Shown: piece by piece, positions 39,292 to 47,436 of the stretch
Layout: each line of letters starts with the position of its first letter
Numbering within the stretch: the stretch's first letter is position 1
Assembly: GCF_900188485.1 (NCBI RefSeq)
Contig: NZ_FZPH01000023.1
Span: forward strand, 1 to 64,000
Reading direction: 5' to 3'
Length of the DNA stretch: 64,000 nucleotides
Source of the DNA: Asanoa hainanensis
GTDB taxonomy: Bacteria; Actinomycetota; Actinomycetes; Mycobacteriales; Micromonosporaceae
Position numbers and translations under genes: made by a program
Notes under the pieces: model-generated
Told to the model about the DNA's origin: nothing
The model's database searches: none
Seen by the model: only the letters and a program-made list of their open reading frames with translations

Positions 39292-40479
39292 ATGCGCAAA
39301 CTCGCCCTGGCAGCGGCGTTGTCCCTCCTCGCCGCTCTCTCCTTCACCGCCGTCTCCGCGCAGGCGGCCGACACCCCGTACGACGTGCTGGTGTTCTCCC
39401 GGACCGCCGGGTTCCGGCACGACTCGATCGCGGTCGGGATCTCGACCATCCAGACGTTGGGCGCCGCCAACAGCTTCACCGTCACCGCGACCGAGAACGC
39501 GACGGCGTTCACGACCGCGAACCTGGCCCAGTACGAGACGGTGGTCTTCCTCAACACGACCGGCGACGTCCTCAACACCGCACAGCAGAACGCTTTCCAG
39601 TCCTACATCGCCGCGGGCGGCGGCTACGTGGGCGTGCACGCCGCCGCCGACACGGAGTACTCCTGGCCGTTCTACGGCAACCTCGTCGGCGCGTGGTTCC
39701 AGTCGCATCCGGCGCAGCAGAACGCCACTGTGATCTTCGAGGACCGCACCCACCCGGCGACGGCCGGTCTTCCCTCCAGCGTCGTGCGATTCGACGAGTG
39801 GTACAACTACCGCACCAACCCCCGCTCGAGCGCACGCGTCCTTGCCTCGCTCAACGAGTCCTCGTACAGCGGCGGCACCATGAACGGCGACCACCCGATC
39901 ACCTGGTGCAAGGAATACGCCGGCGGCCGGTCGTTCTACACCGGCATGGGCCACACCCAGGCGTCCTATTCGGAGGCCAACTTCCGGGCTGTGCTCCTGG
40001 GCGGAATCCGTTACACCGCGCGGCGCGTGGACGCGAACTGCGCGCCGGGCCCGAACACTCCGCCGACGACACCGCCGCCCACCGGTGGGACGAACGTGAC
40101 CGTCCAGGCCGAGGCGTTCAGCTCCCAGAGCGGCGTGCAGGCCGTCGCGAACTCCGGCGCGGTCGGTGGGCAGCGGCTCGGCTACATCGCGGCCGGCGAC
40201 TGGGCCGCGTACAACAACGTCAACGTGGGCGGCAGCCGTTCGCTGCAGGCACGGGTGTCCTCCGGCGGCAACGGCGGCACCCTGCAGATCCGTACTGGCT
40301 CGCAGTCCGGCCCCGTCCTCGGTTCTGTCGCGATATCCAACACCGGCGGATGGAACAACTACGCCACCGTCACAGCCAACCTGAGCGGTGTGCCGACCGG
40401 CAGCGCAAACGTGTATCTGACCTTCACCGGCACCGGCAGCCTGTTCGACCTCGACCAGTTCGTCTTCGTCAAATCCTAG
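39292..40479 (+). CDS. Secreted ThuA-like protein with CBM6 domain
   Basis: 395 residues: signal peptide to about 26 (SAQAAD), a ThuA/glutamine-amidotransferase-like domain (about 29-240: DVLVFSRTAGFRHDSI, GGGYVGVHAAADTEYSWPFY, WCKEYAGGRSFYTGMGHT), a Pro/Thr linker and a CBM6 domain (about 263-395). ThuA-like domains are common in sugar utilisation but their reaction is not settled. The CBM6 is nearly the same as the last CBM6 of the preceding gene (EAFSSQSGVQ, GDWAAYNNVNVGG). The start is 78 bases after the dehydrogenase stop, behind a terminator, so it may have its own promoter. Confidence 0.88.
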   Translation: MRKLALAAALSLLAALSFTAVSAQAADTPYDVLVFSRTAGFRHDSIAVGISTIQTLGAANSFTVTATENATAFTTANLAQYETVVFLNTTGDVLNTAQQNAFQSYIAAGGGYVGVHAAADTEYSWPFYGNLVGAWFQSHPAQQNATVIFEDRTHPATAGLPSSVVRFDEWYNYRTNPRSSARVLASLNESSYSGGTMNGDHPITWCKEYAGGRSFYTGMGHTQASYSEANFRAVLLGGIRYTARRVDANCAPGPNTPPTTPPPTGGTNVTVQAEAFSSQSGVQAVANSGAVGGQRLGYIAAGDWAAYNNVNVGGSRSLQARVSSGGNGGTLQIRTGSQSGPVLGSVAISNTGGWNNYATVTANLSGVPTGSANVYLTFTGTGSLFDLDQFVFVKS

Positions 40480-40612
40480 CTGGCATTGACCGGCGTGTTT
40501 TGCCGGTGAGTTGCCTGTCCGTTGCCTGTTGGGGCAGCGCGGCCGTTCCTACAGTGACTTGCGCCGGCGTGTTCCGTTCACTCGTGCATATTCCTGGAGA
40601 GGGTTGACCTCT

Positions 40613-40819
40613 ATGCATCGAATCGCCTCGCTCGGCGACCGCCTGCTCAGTTCCCTGGTGCCGAAGGCCAAGGCCTCGGCAGCCTGTCCGCCGTCGTTCT
40701 ACCAGTACCGCTGCTACCGCAACGGGGTCAGCGGTCTGTACCAGCGACGCTCCTGCATCTACATCGCGGGCTGTCTGGTCTCCTGCGGCAGCTGGGTGAC
40801 GATCGGCTACTGCGTCTAA
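40613..40819 (+). CDS. Precursor of a small six-cysteine exported peptide
   Basis: A 68-residue product. Residues 1-23 (MHRIASLGDRLLSSLVPKAK then ASA) form an amphipathic basic leader with no proper hydrophobic core, ending in A21-S22-A23, an AxA signal-peptidase-I site. The predicted mature peptide (24-68, 45 residues) begins ACPPSFYQYRCYRNG and has six Cys (25, 34, 48, 54, 58, 67), six Tyr and one Trp, consistent with three disulfides. GGAGAGG lies about 10 bases upstream of ATG 40613. Directly downstream are a thioredoxin-like protein, an ABC exporter, an S26 peptidase and a MauE-like protein. I do not recognise the peptide; an antimicrobial or signalling role is inference. Confidence 0.78.
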   Translation: MHRIASLGDRLLSSLVPKAKASAACPPSFYQYRCYRNGVSGLYQRRSCIYIAGCLVSCGSWVTIGYCV

Positions 40820-40840
40820 CTGGTGCCCGGTCAGCGTTAC

Positions 40841-40882
40841 GTGCGGGACCGGCGGGTGTTCGGCGGCCCTCCGGTCCCGCAC
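40841..40882 (+). terminator. Strong hairpin between peptide gene and maturation genes
   Basis: GTGCGGGACCGG (40841-40852) pairs perfectly with CCGGTCCCGCAC (40871-40882). The stem begins 22 bases after the peptide stop and ends 21 bases before the thioredoxin start. There is no T tract, so it is more likely an attenuator or mRNA-stabilising element giving excess precursor. Confidence 0.65.
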
Positions 40883-40903
40883 CGACTCACGAAGGAGCTC
40901 AAG

Positions 40904-41434
40904 TTGGCGTACTTGTCCGCAGCGGTGGCGCTGGTCGGCGCACTGTGCCTGTTCGATCTGGTGCTCAGCCTCGGCGTCATCCGGCGGCTGCGCGAGCAGA
41001 CCCACCTCATCAACCAGCTGGCAGCCTCCACCACCGGCACCACGGCGCCAGTGGGCGCCACCGTCGAGGAATTCGCGGCTACCACGACCTCCGGTCGCGT
41101 CGTGTCCCGTGCGTCGACCGAGGAGCGGACGCTCGTCGGGTTCGTCTCGCCGAGCTGCGCGCCGTGCCAGGAGCTGCTTCCCGCCTTCGAGGGGTACGCC
41201 CGCGGCTTCGCGGGTGCGGTGGTCTCGGTCGTGGTGGGCGAGCCGGACGAGGCGAGCGAGTACGCTCGGCGCCTCGGCCAGCTCGGCGAGGTCGTGGTCG
41301 AGCCTTCGGGCGGCCCGATGGCAACCGCGTTCGGCGTCGGCGGCCTGCCGGCGTTGTGTGTCGTCGACGCGCGGGGACGGGTGGTGGCCAGCAGCGCGAC
41401 GGTCGAGACGCTGCCCACGCCGGTCCCCGCATGA
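40904..41434 (+). CDS. Membrane-anchored thioredoxin-like protein (MauD/TlpA type)
   Basis: About 176 residues from TTG 40904, which has GAAGGAG six bases upstream; GTG 40823 in the same frame would add 27 residues that overlap the hairpin. One N-terminal membrane helix (LAYLSAAVALVGALCLFDLV) is followed by a linker and a thioredoxin-like domain with GFVSPSCAPCQELLPAF; the redox pair is Cys85/Cys88. VGGLPALCVVDARGRVV is the usual cis-Pro region. It should form, reduce or shuffle disulfides outside the membrane, most likely those of the adjacent six-Cys peptide. It overlaps the ABC gene by four bases (ATGA). Confidence 0.85.
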   Translation: MAYLSAAVALVGALCLFDLVLSLGVIRRLREQTHLINQLAASTTGTTAPVGATVEEFAATTTSGRVVSRASTEERTLVGFVSPSCAPCQELLPAFEGYARGFAGAVVSVVVGEPDEASEYARRLGQLGEVVVEPSGGPMATAFGVGGLPALCVVDARGRVVASSATVETLPTPVPA

Positions 41435-43281
41435 TCGAGCGCCTGTCGCCACGCCAGGTCGGGACGAACCTGGTCGCCGCCCTGCGGCTGACCCTTACGG
41501 CGGCGCCAGGTGCCACCATCGCCTACGCCCTCAACTCCGCAGTGTCCGGGCTGATGCCGGTGGCGGCGGCATGGCTGACCAAGCTGCTGCTGGACCGGCT
41601 CGGCGCGCCGGGCGCCTGGCCCGCGCTGCTCGGCCCCGTGTCGGGTCTGGTCGTGCTGGGTGTCCTCATGGGGGTCTCTCCGGCCGTCGGCCAGTACCTG
41701 CACGGACGACTCAACCGCGCGGTGGCGATCCTCTCGATGGACCGGCTCTACCACTCGGTCGGCCAGCTCAACGGCATGGGGCACATCGAGGATCCCCAGT
41801 TCCGCGACCAGCTCGTGGTGGCGCAGCAGGCCGGTCGCGGCGGTCCGGGCCGGCTGGTGGAGCACGCGTTCGGCATCGCCCGCGGCATGCTGACCCTCAG
41901 CGGCTTCGTGGTCGCGCTGTTCCTTCTGGACCCGTGGCTCGCGCTGGTGGTGCTGCTGGCGGGCGCTCCAGCGCTGGCGGCTCAGTTGCGCCTGAGCCGC
42001 GAACGCGCCACGCTGCTCGGCCGGCTCGCCCCGCTGGAACGCCGGGAGCTGCACTATGCCGACCTGCTGGTCAGCCTGCCGGCGGCCAAGGAGCTGCGGC
42101 TGCTCGGGTTGGGGCCGTTGTTCCGCGAACGCATGGTCCGCGAGATGCGTGCGGCCGGCGGCGAGCAGGAACAACAGGACCGCCGCGAGGCCGGGGCGGA
42201 GACCGCTCTGGCCGTGCTCGCGTCGGTGGTCACCGGCGCGAGCCTGCTGTGGGCGGTGTGGCTGGCCGCGAACGGCCACCTCACCGTCGGCGACGTGGCG
42301 ATGCTGATCGCCGCCGTAGCGGGAGTGCAGGCCAGCGTGCAGGCGATCGTGGCGCTGGTCGCCGGTGCACACGAAGCGTTGCTGCTGTTCCACCAGTTCC
42401 GTGCCGTGACCGACATCGGACCGGATCTGTCCGTGCCGGAGATACCCGCGCCCACCCCTGTGCTGGCCGAGGGCATCACGTTCACCGACGTGTGGTTCCG
42501 TTACGGCCCCGACCAACCGTGGGTCCTACGTGGGCTGCACCTGACCATCCGGCAAGGCGAGGCAACGGCGCTGGTCGGGCTCAACGGCGCGGGCAAGAGC
42601 ACGCTGATCAAGCTGCTGTGCCGGTTCTACGATCCGACCCGGGGCGCGATCCGTTGGGACGGCACGGACCTGCGCGAGATGGATCCGGTGGCGTTCAGGT
42701 CCCGCATCGGTGCGCTCTTCCAAGACTTCATGGAGTACGACCTCGCGGTCGCCGAGAACATCGGCGTGGGTGATGTCGAGGCGCTGGCGGACCGTGCACG
42801 CATCACCGCGGCCGCGGAACGCGCCGACGCCCACGACCTGGTAGGACGGCTCCCCTCCGGCTACGACACTCTGCTGTCCAGGATCTTCATGGACGACGCC
42901 GGTCCCGACGGTGGGCGAACCGGCACTCTGCTGTCCGGCGGGCAGTGGCAGCGCATCGCCCTCGCCAGGGCCTTCATGCGGGACCGGCGTGACCTGATGA
43001 TCCTCGACGAGCCGACCTCGGGGCTCGATCCCGAAGCCGAGTACGAGATCCACCGGCGGCTCCGCCAGCACCGGTCCGGGACGACCAGCGTGCTGGTCTC
43101 CCATCGGCTCTCCGCGGTCCGCGACGCGGACACGATCGTGGTGCTCTGCGACGGCAGGGTCTCCGAACGCGGCACCCACAACCAACTGATGGACAACCGG
43201 GGACCGTACGCACGCCTTTACCGCCTGCAGGCCGACGGGTACGCGGACGGCCAGACAACGCTGGCTGCGCAGGCCTCGTGA
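41431..43281 (+). CDS. ABC exporter, fused permease-ATPase
   Basis: 616 residues. An N-terminal membrane domain of about six helices (to about 330) is joined to an ATPase with Walker A LNGAGKST (near residue 385), Q loop LFQDFMEYDL, signature LLSGGQWQRIALARAF and Walker B LMILDEPTSGLD. The family is the peptide/lipid exporters (MsbA/LagD-like). No C39 protease domain is present, in keeping with a separate S26 protease immediately downstream. It presumably exports the cysteine-rich peptide. ATG 41431 overlaps the thioredoxin stop, and its stop overlaps the S26 start. Confidence 0.9.
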   Translation: MIERLSPRQVGTNLVAALRLTLTAAPGATIAYALNSAVSGLMPVAAAWLTKLLLDRLGAPGAWPALLGPVSGLVVLGVLMGVSPAVGQYLHGRLNRAVAILSMDRLYHSVGQLNGMGHIEDPQFRDQLVVAQQAGRGGPGRLVEHAFGIARGMLTLSGFVVALFLLDPWLALVVLLAGAPALAAQLRLSRERATLLGRLAPLERRELHYADLLVSLPAAKELRLLGLGPLFRERMVREMRAAGGEQEQQDRREAGAETALAVLASVVTGASLLWAVWLAANGHLTVGDVAMLIAAVAGVQASVQAIVALVAGAHEALLLFHQFRAVTDIGPDLSVPEIPAPTPVLAEGITFTDVWFRYGPDQPWVLRGLHLTIRQGEATALVGLNGAGKSTLIKLLCRFYDPTRGAIRWDGTDLREMDPVAFRSRIGALFQDFMEYDLAVAENIGVGDVEALADRARITAAAERADAHDLVGRLPSGYDTLLSRIFMDDAGPDGGRTGTLLSGGQWQRIALARAFMRDRRDLMILDEPTSGLDPEAEYEIHRRLRQHRSGTTSVLVSHRLSAVRDADTIVVLCDGRVSERGTHNQLMDNRGPYARLYRLQADGYADGQTTLAAQAS

Positions 43282-43721
43282 TGGTGGTCGCCACGGTAGT
43301 TGTCGCCTCGTCGCTGGTCGCGGCGTGGTGGGCGATGCGCCGATGGCTGCTCGTGGTGACGGTCGACGGGTCCAGCATGTGGCCGACGTATCGCGAGGGC
43401 GACCGGCTGCTGGTCCGGCGCGTCGGGCTGGACCGGGTCCGCGAAGGTCGTGTGGTCGTGGTGGCGCTGCCTCCGGTGCCCAGGATCGATACTGCCCCGG
43501 ACTGGGGCCGACGGGTGCTGATGGTCAAGCGGGTCACCGCCGTGCCGGGAGACGCCGTGCCCCCCGCCGTGCCGGTGCCCGACACGCGCGTGCCCCCTGG
43601 GTCCTTTGTGGTCATGGGGGACAACCCGAATGGCAGCTACGACTCACGAACCGTGGGTTTCGTCCCCGCCAGCGCGCTGGTCGGCATGGTGGTGCGGCTG
43701 ATGGCAACGGGAGAGGGCTGA
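43281..43721 (+). CDS. S26-family signal peptidase
   Basis: 146 residues, one N-terminal membrane helix. Catalytic Ser32 is in VDGSSMWPTYREGD and Lys83 in LMVKRVTAVPGD; MGDNPNGSYDSR is the third conserved box. It is much shorter than a housekeeping LepB, as in peptidases dedicated to one substrate. Signal peptidase I enzymes cut after AxA, which is exactly how the leader of the peptide at 40613 ends. The start ATG 43281 uses the last base of the ABC stop (TGATG); GTG 43278 is possible. Confidence 0.9.
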   Translation: MVVATVVVASSLVAAWWAMRRWLLVVTVDGSSMWPTYREGDRLLVRRVGLDRVREGRVVVVALPPVPRIDTAPDWGRRVLMVKRVTAVPGDAVPPAVPVPDTRVPPGSFVVMGDNPNGSYDSRTVGFVPASALVGMVVRLMATGEG

Positions 43722-43724
43722 GAC

Positions 43725-44252
43725 ATGGAGTACGTCGTGGTGGCCACTCGTGTCGTAATGGCCGTCGTGTTCGTTGCTGCTCTGGCGTCCAAGGTGCGTG
43801 GTCGACCGTCCTTCAAGGCCTTCGTCAGGTCGGTCCGGCCATGGGTGTCCGCGCGCCGCGCGCCTGCGGTGGCCCTGTTCGTGGTGGCCGCCGAAAGCTT
43901 GTGCGTGGTGCTCCTGGTGCTTCCCGGTGCGGGCGGCGCCGGCCTGGCCGCCGCCGCTGCCGTCCTCGTGGGGTTCACTGCGGCGATCGGTCGGGCGATC
44001 TCCACGCGACGGGCGGCGACGTGCCGGTGCTTCGGGTCGAGCGAGCGTCCGCTGACCATGATCCATGTGGTGCGCAATGGGCTGCTGCTGACTCTGGCAC
44101 TCTGCGGCCTCGCCGCGAACGCGAACGGCTCCCCCGCCGTGAGCCACGACGCCGGGCTGCTGATCGCGGCGTCCACCGGCGTGGCGACGGCACTGATTCT
44201 CATGCGTTTGGACGATGTGGTGGACCTGTTGCGCCCGGGTCGCGCCTGGTAG
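43725..44252 (+). CDS. MauE/DoxX-like redox membrane protein
   Basis: 175 residues and about four to five membrane helices. The cytoplasmic or juxtamembrane motif TCRCFGSSERPLTMIHVVRNGLL, with Cys100 and Cys102, marks the MauE family. In methylamine utilisation MauE and MauD are both needed for the disulfide-rich light chain of methylamine dehydrogenase. Here a MauE-like and a MauD-like protein sit with a six-Cys peptide, so a role in supplying or recycling redox equivalents for its disulfides is likely. It starts 3 bases after the peptidase stop. Confidence 0.87.
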   Translation: MEYVVVATRVVMAVVFVAALASKVRGRPSFKAFVRSVRPWVSARRAPAVALFVVAAESLCVVLLVLPGAGGAGLAAAAAVLVGFTAAIGRAISTRRAATCRCFGSSERPLTMIHVVRNGLLLTLALCGLAANANGSPAVSHDAGLLIAASTGVATALILMRLDDVVDLLRPGRAW

Positions 44253-44255
44253 CCG

Positions 44256-44310
44256 TTGACACACCCGCAACTTGCCGGAAGGATAAATTACACGCAAATG
44301 TAACGTTTCA
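44256..44310 (+). promoter_or_regulatory. Possible promoter and LacI-like site before the XRE gene
   Basis: TTGACA (44256-44261) is followed by AT-rich GGATAAATT (44281-44289); the -10 spacing is imprecise. TGTAACGTTTCA (44299-44310) differs from the regulon palindrome at one base. It may be a real operator linking this unit to the sugar regulon, or a chance match. Confidence 0.45.
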
Positions 44311-44334
44311 TTCCGACACGTTCCGGGGGCGCCG

Positions 44335-44610
44335 ATGCACAGCCATGACGATGCCTCGGCATCGGTCGACTTTGGACAATGGGTGAAGTCACGGCGACTA
44401 GCGGAACTGCTCACCCAGGAACAGCTGGCCGAGCGGGCCGGCCTGAGCGTGCGCACCGTGCGCAACCTGGAAGCCGGCCGGAGTAAGGCCCGCCTGCCCA
44501 CCAGGCGCCTGGTCATCGTGGCCCTCGGTGGTTCCCGGCTCATCGACGCCGCGGCGATGCACCTCGATTCCGGCCCTCCGCGTCCCGCGCCCCCTGACCC
44601 GAACCGTTAG
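44335..44610 (+). CDS. Small XRE-family HTH regulator
   Basis: 91 residues. DFGQWVKSRRLAELLTQEQLAERAGLSVRTVRNLEAGRSKARLPTRR is a complete XRE helix-turn-helix; the short C-terminal tail is Pro-rich and has no recognisable ligand domain. It lies 14 bases before the ABC permease gene, so it may be the first gene of an XRE-ABC operon and regulate it. Start ATG 44335, with GGGGGCG upstream. Confidence 0.82.
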   Translation: MHSHDDASASVDFGQWVKSRRLAELLTQEQLAERAGLSVRTVRNLEAGRSKARLPTRRLVIVALGGSRLIDAAAMHLDSGPPRPAPPDPNR

Positions 44611-44624
44611 GGAGCAGAAGCAAC

Positions 44625-47432
44625 GTGTTCGGCTACATCTTCGCGCACGTGCGCCGCAGACCCGCACGGTCACTGGCGTTGATCCTGGGCGTCCTGGTCG
44701 CGACGACCGGCTTCGTCGTGCTCACCGCCAGCACCACGACCTCGCGGCTCGCGATGGTCGGCACCGTCGCGGAAGGCAGCCGCGCCCCGTACCAGATCCT
44801 GGTCCGCCCACCCGGTGCTCGCACCGACCTCGAGCGTGACAGAGGCCTGATCCAGCCGAACTTCCAAGCCGGCACCCATGGCGGCATCACACCCGCACAG
44901 TGGCAGCAGATCCAGGACGTACCCGGCGTCGACGTCGCGGCACCGGTCGCCATGCTCGGCTACACCCTCGCGTCGGTGACCGTGGACGTGGACCTCACTG
45001 ACCGGATCGACCCGCGGCTGACCCGGCAGGTGCTGCGCGTGCGCCCGGTCTGGAGCGCCGACCGTGCACTGACCTCCGCACCCGACGACGTCGAGGCGTT
45101 CGTGTACGTCACCCGCCGCCCGGTGCTGTGGCCACCGGCCCCGACGCCGGACGACACCGAGCTCCCGCCCGCGTTTCCGGGGGCCGCCGCCTGCGGCTCG
45201 GGGACGCCCGCGCCGCACGAGGTCGCCGAGGACGGCACCCGGGTGCCGCTGTGCGTCGGCTATCAGGCGCTGCGCCAGACCAGCACCAACCGCCGCGTCT
45301 TCGACATGGTCGTGCAGGTCCTGCCCGACGGCCGCTACACCTCCTGGAACTCCACACCGAGCGACCGGATCACGCTCACCGTGCTGGCCCCGATGGCCCT
45401 GCTCGTCGCGGCCGTCGATCCCCAGGCCGAGTCGGCGATGGTCGGCCTCGACCGCGCCGTCATCGCCGGACGCTACCTGTCCGCCTCCGACCGACTCACC
45501 CGGACACAGGTCCAGGGATTCCCGGTCACGACCGCACCTGCGCTGCTCACCGCCCACGCCAACGTCGACGAGTCCATCGCCGCCACGGTCGATCGCGTCA
45601 CCTCCGTCGCCGAGGACAGCGCGCCGAAGGACCTGTCGACCAAGGCGCTGCGACAGCAGAGCGTCGCCCGGCTGCCGGACGTACCCGCCGTTCCCATCGA
45701 GCACGCCTACCAGCGGATCATCCGCGACGACGCCGGCGGCTATCGCGACGGAGCACCCGTTGGCGGCCAGATCACCGAGGTGGTCCGGATCGGCACACCG
45801 CGGTACACCGTCGCCGCGGACGGCACCCTCATCCCGCGACCGCAGCCGCCCGCCGAGAACGGCCGCCCACCGGACGAACAGAGCGGCGCCTGGGCCGTGC
45901 CCAGCCCATGGTTGGGTCACGACACGGGCTTCCGCTCGTCGACCTGGCTGACACTGCACAACGACGACCTTCAGCCGTGGGTGTTCGCCGCCCAGGTCGG
46001 CGTCTTCGACCAGGCGAAGGTCGCCTCGGCCGACCCGCGCACCTCCGTACCGCTGGAGACCTACACGCCCACCCAGGCCATTGGTGCCGACCCGGCCACG
46101 CGAGACCTGCTCGGCCAGCGCCCGCTGCTGCCCAGCGACAACCTCGGCGGCTACCTGGCGACCGCACCCAGCGTGCTCATCTCCCTGAACACGCTGCGGG
46201 AACTCATCGCCCAGACGCCGCGACCGGTCGACGACGCTATCAGCGTCATCCGGGTCCGTGTCGTCGGCGTCAGTGGCTACGACGACCTGTCACGGGAACG
46301 CGTACGCCTGGTGGCGCAGGACATCGCCGTGCGCACCGGGCTCGACGTCGACATCGTCCTCGGGTCCTCACCGGCTCCGCAGACCGTGTCGCTGACCGCG
46401 GGCACCTTCGGCCGCCCCGCCCTGACCGTGGCCGAGCCCTGGTCCAAGCTCAACGTCGCCACCACGCTGGTCACGGCGATCGACCGCAAGAGCGCACTGC
46501 TCTTCGGCCTGATTCTGATCGTCTGCGGGCTGTTCCTGGCCAACGCGGTCACCGCCGCCGTCCACGACCGCCAACGCGAGCTCGCCATCCTGACCTGCCT
46601 CGGTTGGGCACGGTGGCGGGTCTTCACCGCGATCCTCGGCGAGCTCGTGCTACTGGGCCTGGTCGCCGGTGTACTGGCGGCCACGCTGGCCTGGCCCGCC
46701 GGCCATGCGGCCGGCACGCCCGTGCCGATCGGCCAGGCCGCGTTAGCCGTACCGGCGGCGATCGGACTGACGATCCTGGCCGGGCTGTTGCCGGCCGTCC
46801 GCGGCAGCCGCAGGCATCCGGTAGCGGCTCTCTCCCGGACCGTATCCCGACCGCACCGGCGCGCTGGGCGCCGCTCCCGGTCAATCGCAGCTCTCGCGCT
46901 CACCAACGTGTGGCGCACGCCCGGCCGCGCGCTCGTGGGCAGCGTCGCGCTCGCGGTCAGCGTGTGCGCGCTCGCACTGCTGCTCGTCCTGCAGCGGACC
47001 TTCCACGGGGCCGCGACCGGCACCGTCCTCGGCGACGCGGTCGCCCTCTCGGTGCGCGGGGTGGATCAGACCGCGGTCGTCATCACCGTGGCGCTCGGAG
47101 TCCTTGCCGTCGTCGACGTCCTGTACCTCAACCTGCGCGACCGCGCCTCCGAACTGGCCACCCTGCAGGCGATCGGCTGGTCGGGTGGCGCGCTGGGACG
47201 CCTGGTCGCGTACGAGGGCGTGGTCCTCGCCCTCGTCGGCGCGCTGCTCGGCGCCGCGGCGGCGGCGGGTCTGGCTCTCGGCTTCTCCGGCGGCGCCCAG
47301 ATGGCGAGCGTCATCCTCACCACGGGGGCCGCGGCCGCCGCGGGCGTCGTCGTCACCGTCCTGGCCGCCACCGTTACGGCGCTGTGGCTGCGTCAGGCCG
47401 TCCCCACCGCCGCGTTGTTGGCCGAGGAGTAG
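44625..47432 (+). CDS. Large ABC transporter permease (FtsX/MacB type)
   Basis: 935 residues. An N-terminal helix (SLALILGVLVATTGFVVLTA), an extracytoplasmic region of about 550 residues, then two FtsX blocks: DRKSALLFGLILIVCGLFLANAVTA with DRQRELAILTCLGWARWRVF, and VITVALGVLAVVDVLYLNLRDR with ASELATLQAIGWSGGALG. Both blocks are in one chain, so a single copy can act as a dimer equivalent. Such proteins use the ATPase cycle to move or expel peptides and lipids at the membrane surface rather than import solutes. It forms a pair with the ATPase 4 bases downstream. Start GTG 44625. Confidence 0.88.
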   Translation: MFGYIFAHVRRRPARSLALILGVLVATTGFVVLTASTTTSRLAMVGTVAEGSRAPYQILVRPPGARTDLERDRGLIQPNFQAGTHGGITPAQWQQIQDVPGVDVAAPVAMLGYTLASVTVDVDLTDRIDPRLTRQVLRVRPVWSADRALTSAPDDVEAFVYVTRRPVLWPPAPTPDDTELPPAFPGAAACGSGTPAPHEVAEDGTRVPLCVGYQALRQTSTNRRVFDMVVQVLPDGRYTSWNSTPSDRITLTVLAPMALLVAAVDPQAESAMVGLDRAVIAGRYLSASDRLTRTQVQGFPVTTAPALLTAHANVDESIAATVDRVTSVAEDSAPKDLSTKALRQQSVARLPDVPAVPIEHAYQRIIRDDAGGYRDGAPVGGQITEVVRIGTPRYTVAADGTLIPRPQPPAENGRPPDEQSGAWAVPSPWLGHDTGFRSSTWLTLHNDDLQPWVFAAQVGVFDQAKVASADPRTSVPLETYTPTQAIGADPATRDLLGQRPLLPSDNLGGYLATAPSVLISLNTLRELIAQTPRPVDDAISVIRVRVVGVSGYDDLSRERVRLVAQDIAVRTGLDVDIVLGSSPAPQTVSLTAGTFGRPALTVAEPWSKLNVATTLVTAIDRKSALLFGLILIVCGLFLANAVTAAVHDRQRELAILTCLGWARWRVFTAILGELVLLGLVAGVLAATLAWPAGHAAGTPVPIGQAALAVPAAIGLTILAGLLPAVRGSRRHPVAALSRTVSRPHRRAGRRSRSIAALALTNVWRTPGRALVGSVALAVSVCALALLLVLQRTFHGAATGTVLGDAVALSVRGVDQTAVVITVALGVLAVVDVLYLNLRDRASELATLQAIGWSGGALGRLVAYEGVVLALVGALLGAAAAAGLALGFSGGAQMASVILTTGAAAAAGVVVTVLAATVTALWLRQAVPTAALLAEE

Positions 47433-47436
47433 AGGG

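Noticed and set aside
40488-40507. ACCGGC/GCCGGT hairpin as terminator of the ThuA-like gene
   Set aside because: Stem of only six bases and a weak context; possible but not strong enough to list.
40613-40819. Peptide considered as a lanthipeptide or lasso precursor
   Set aside because: No LanM/LanB, lasso cyclase or radical-SAM gene is nearby; the flanking genes are redox, export and S26 peptidase, which fits disulfide formation instead.
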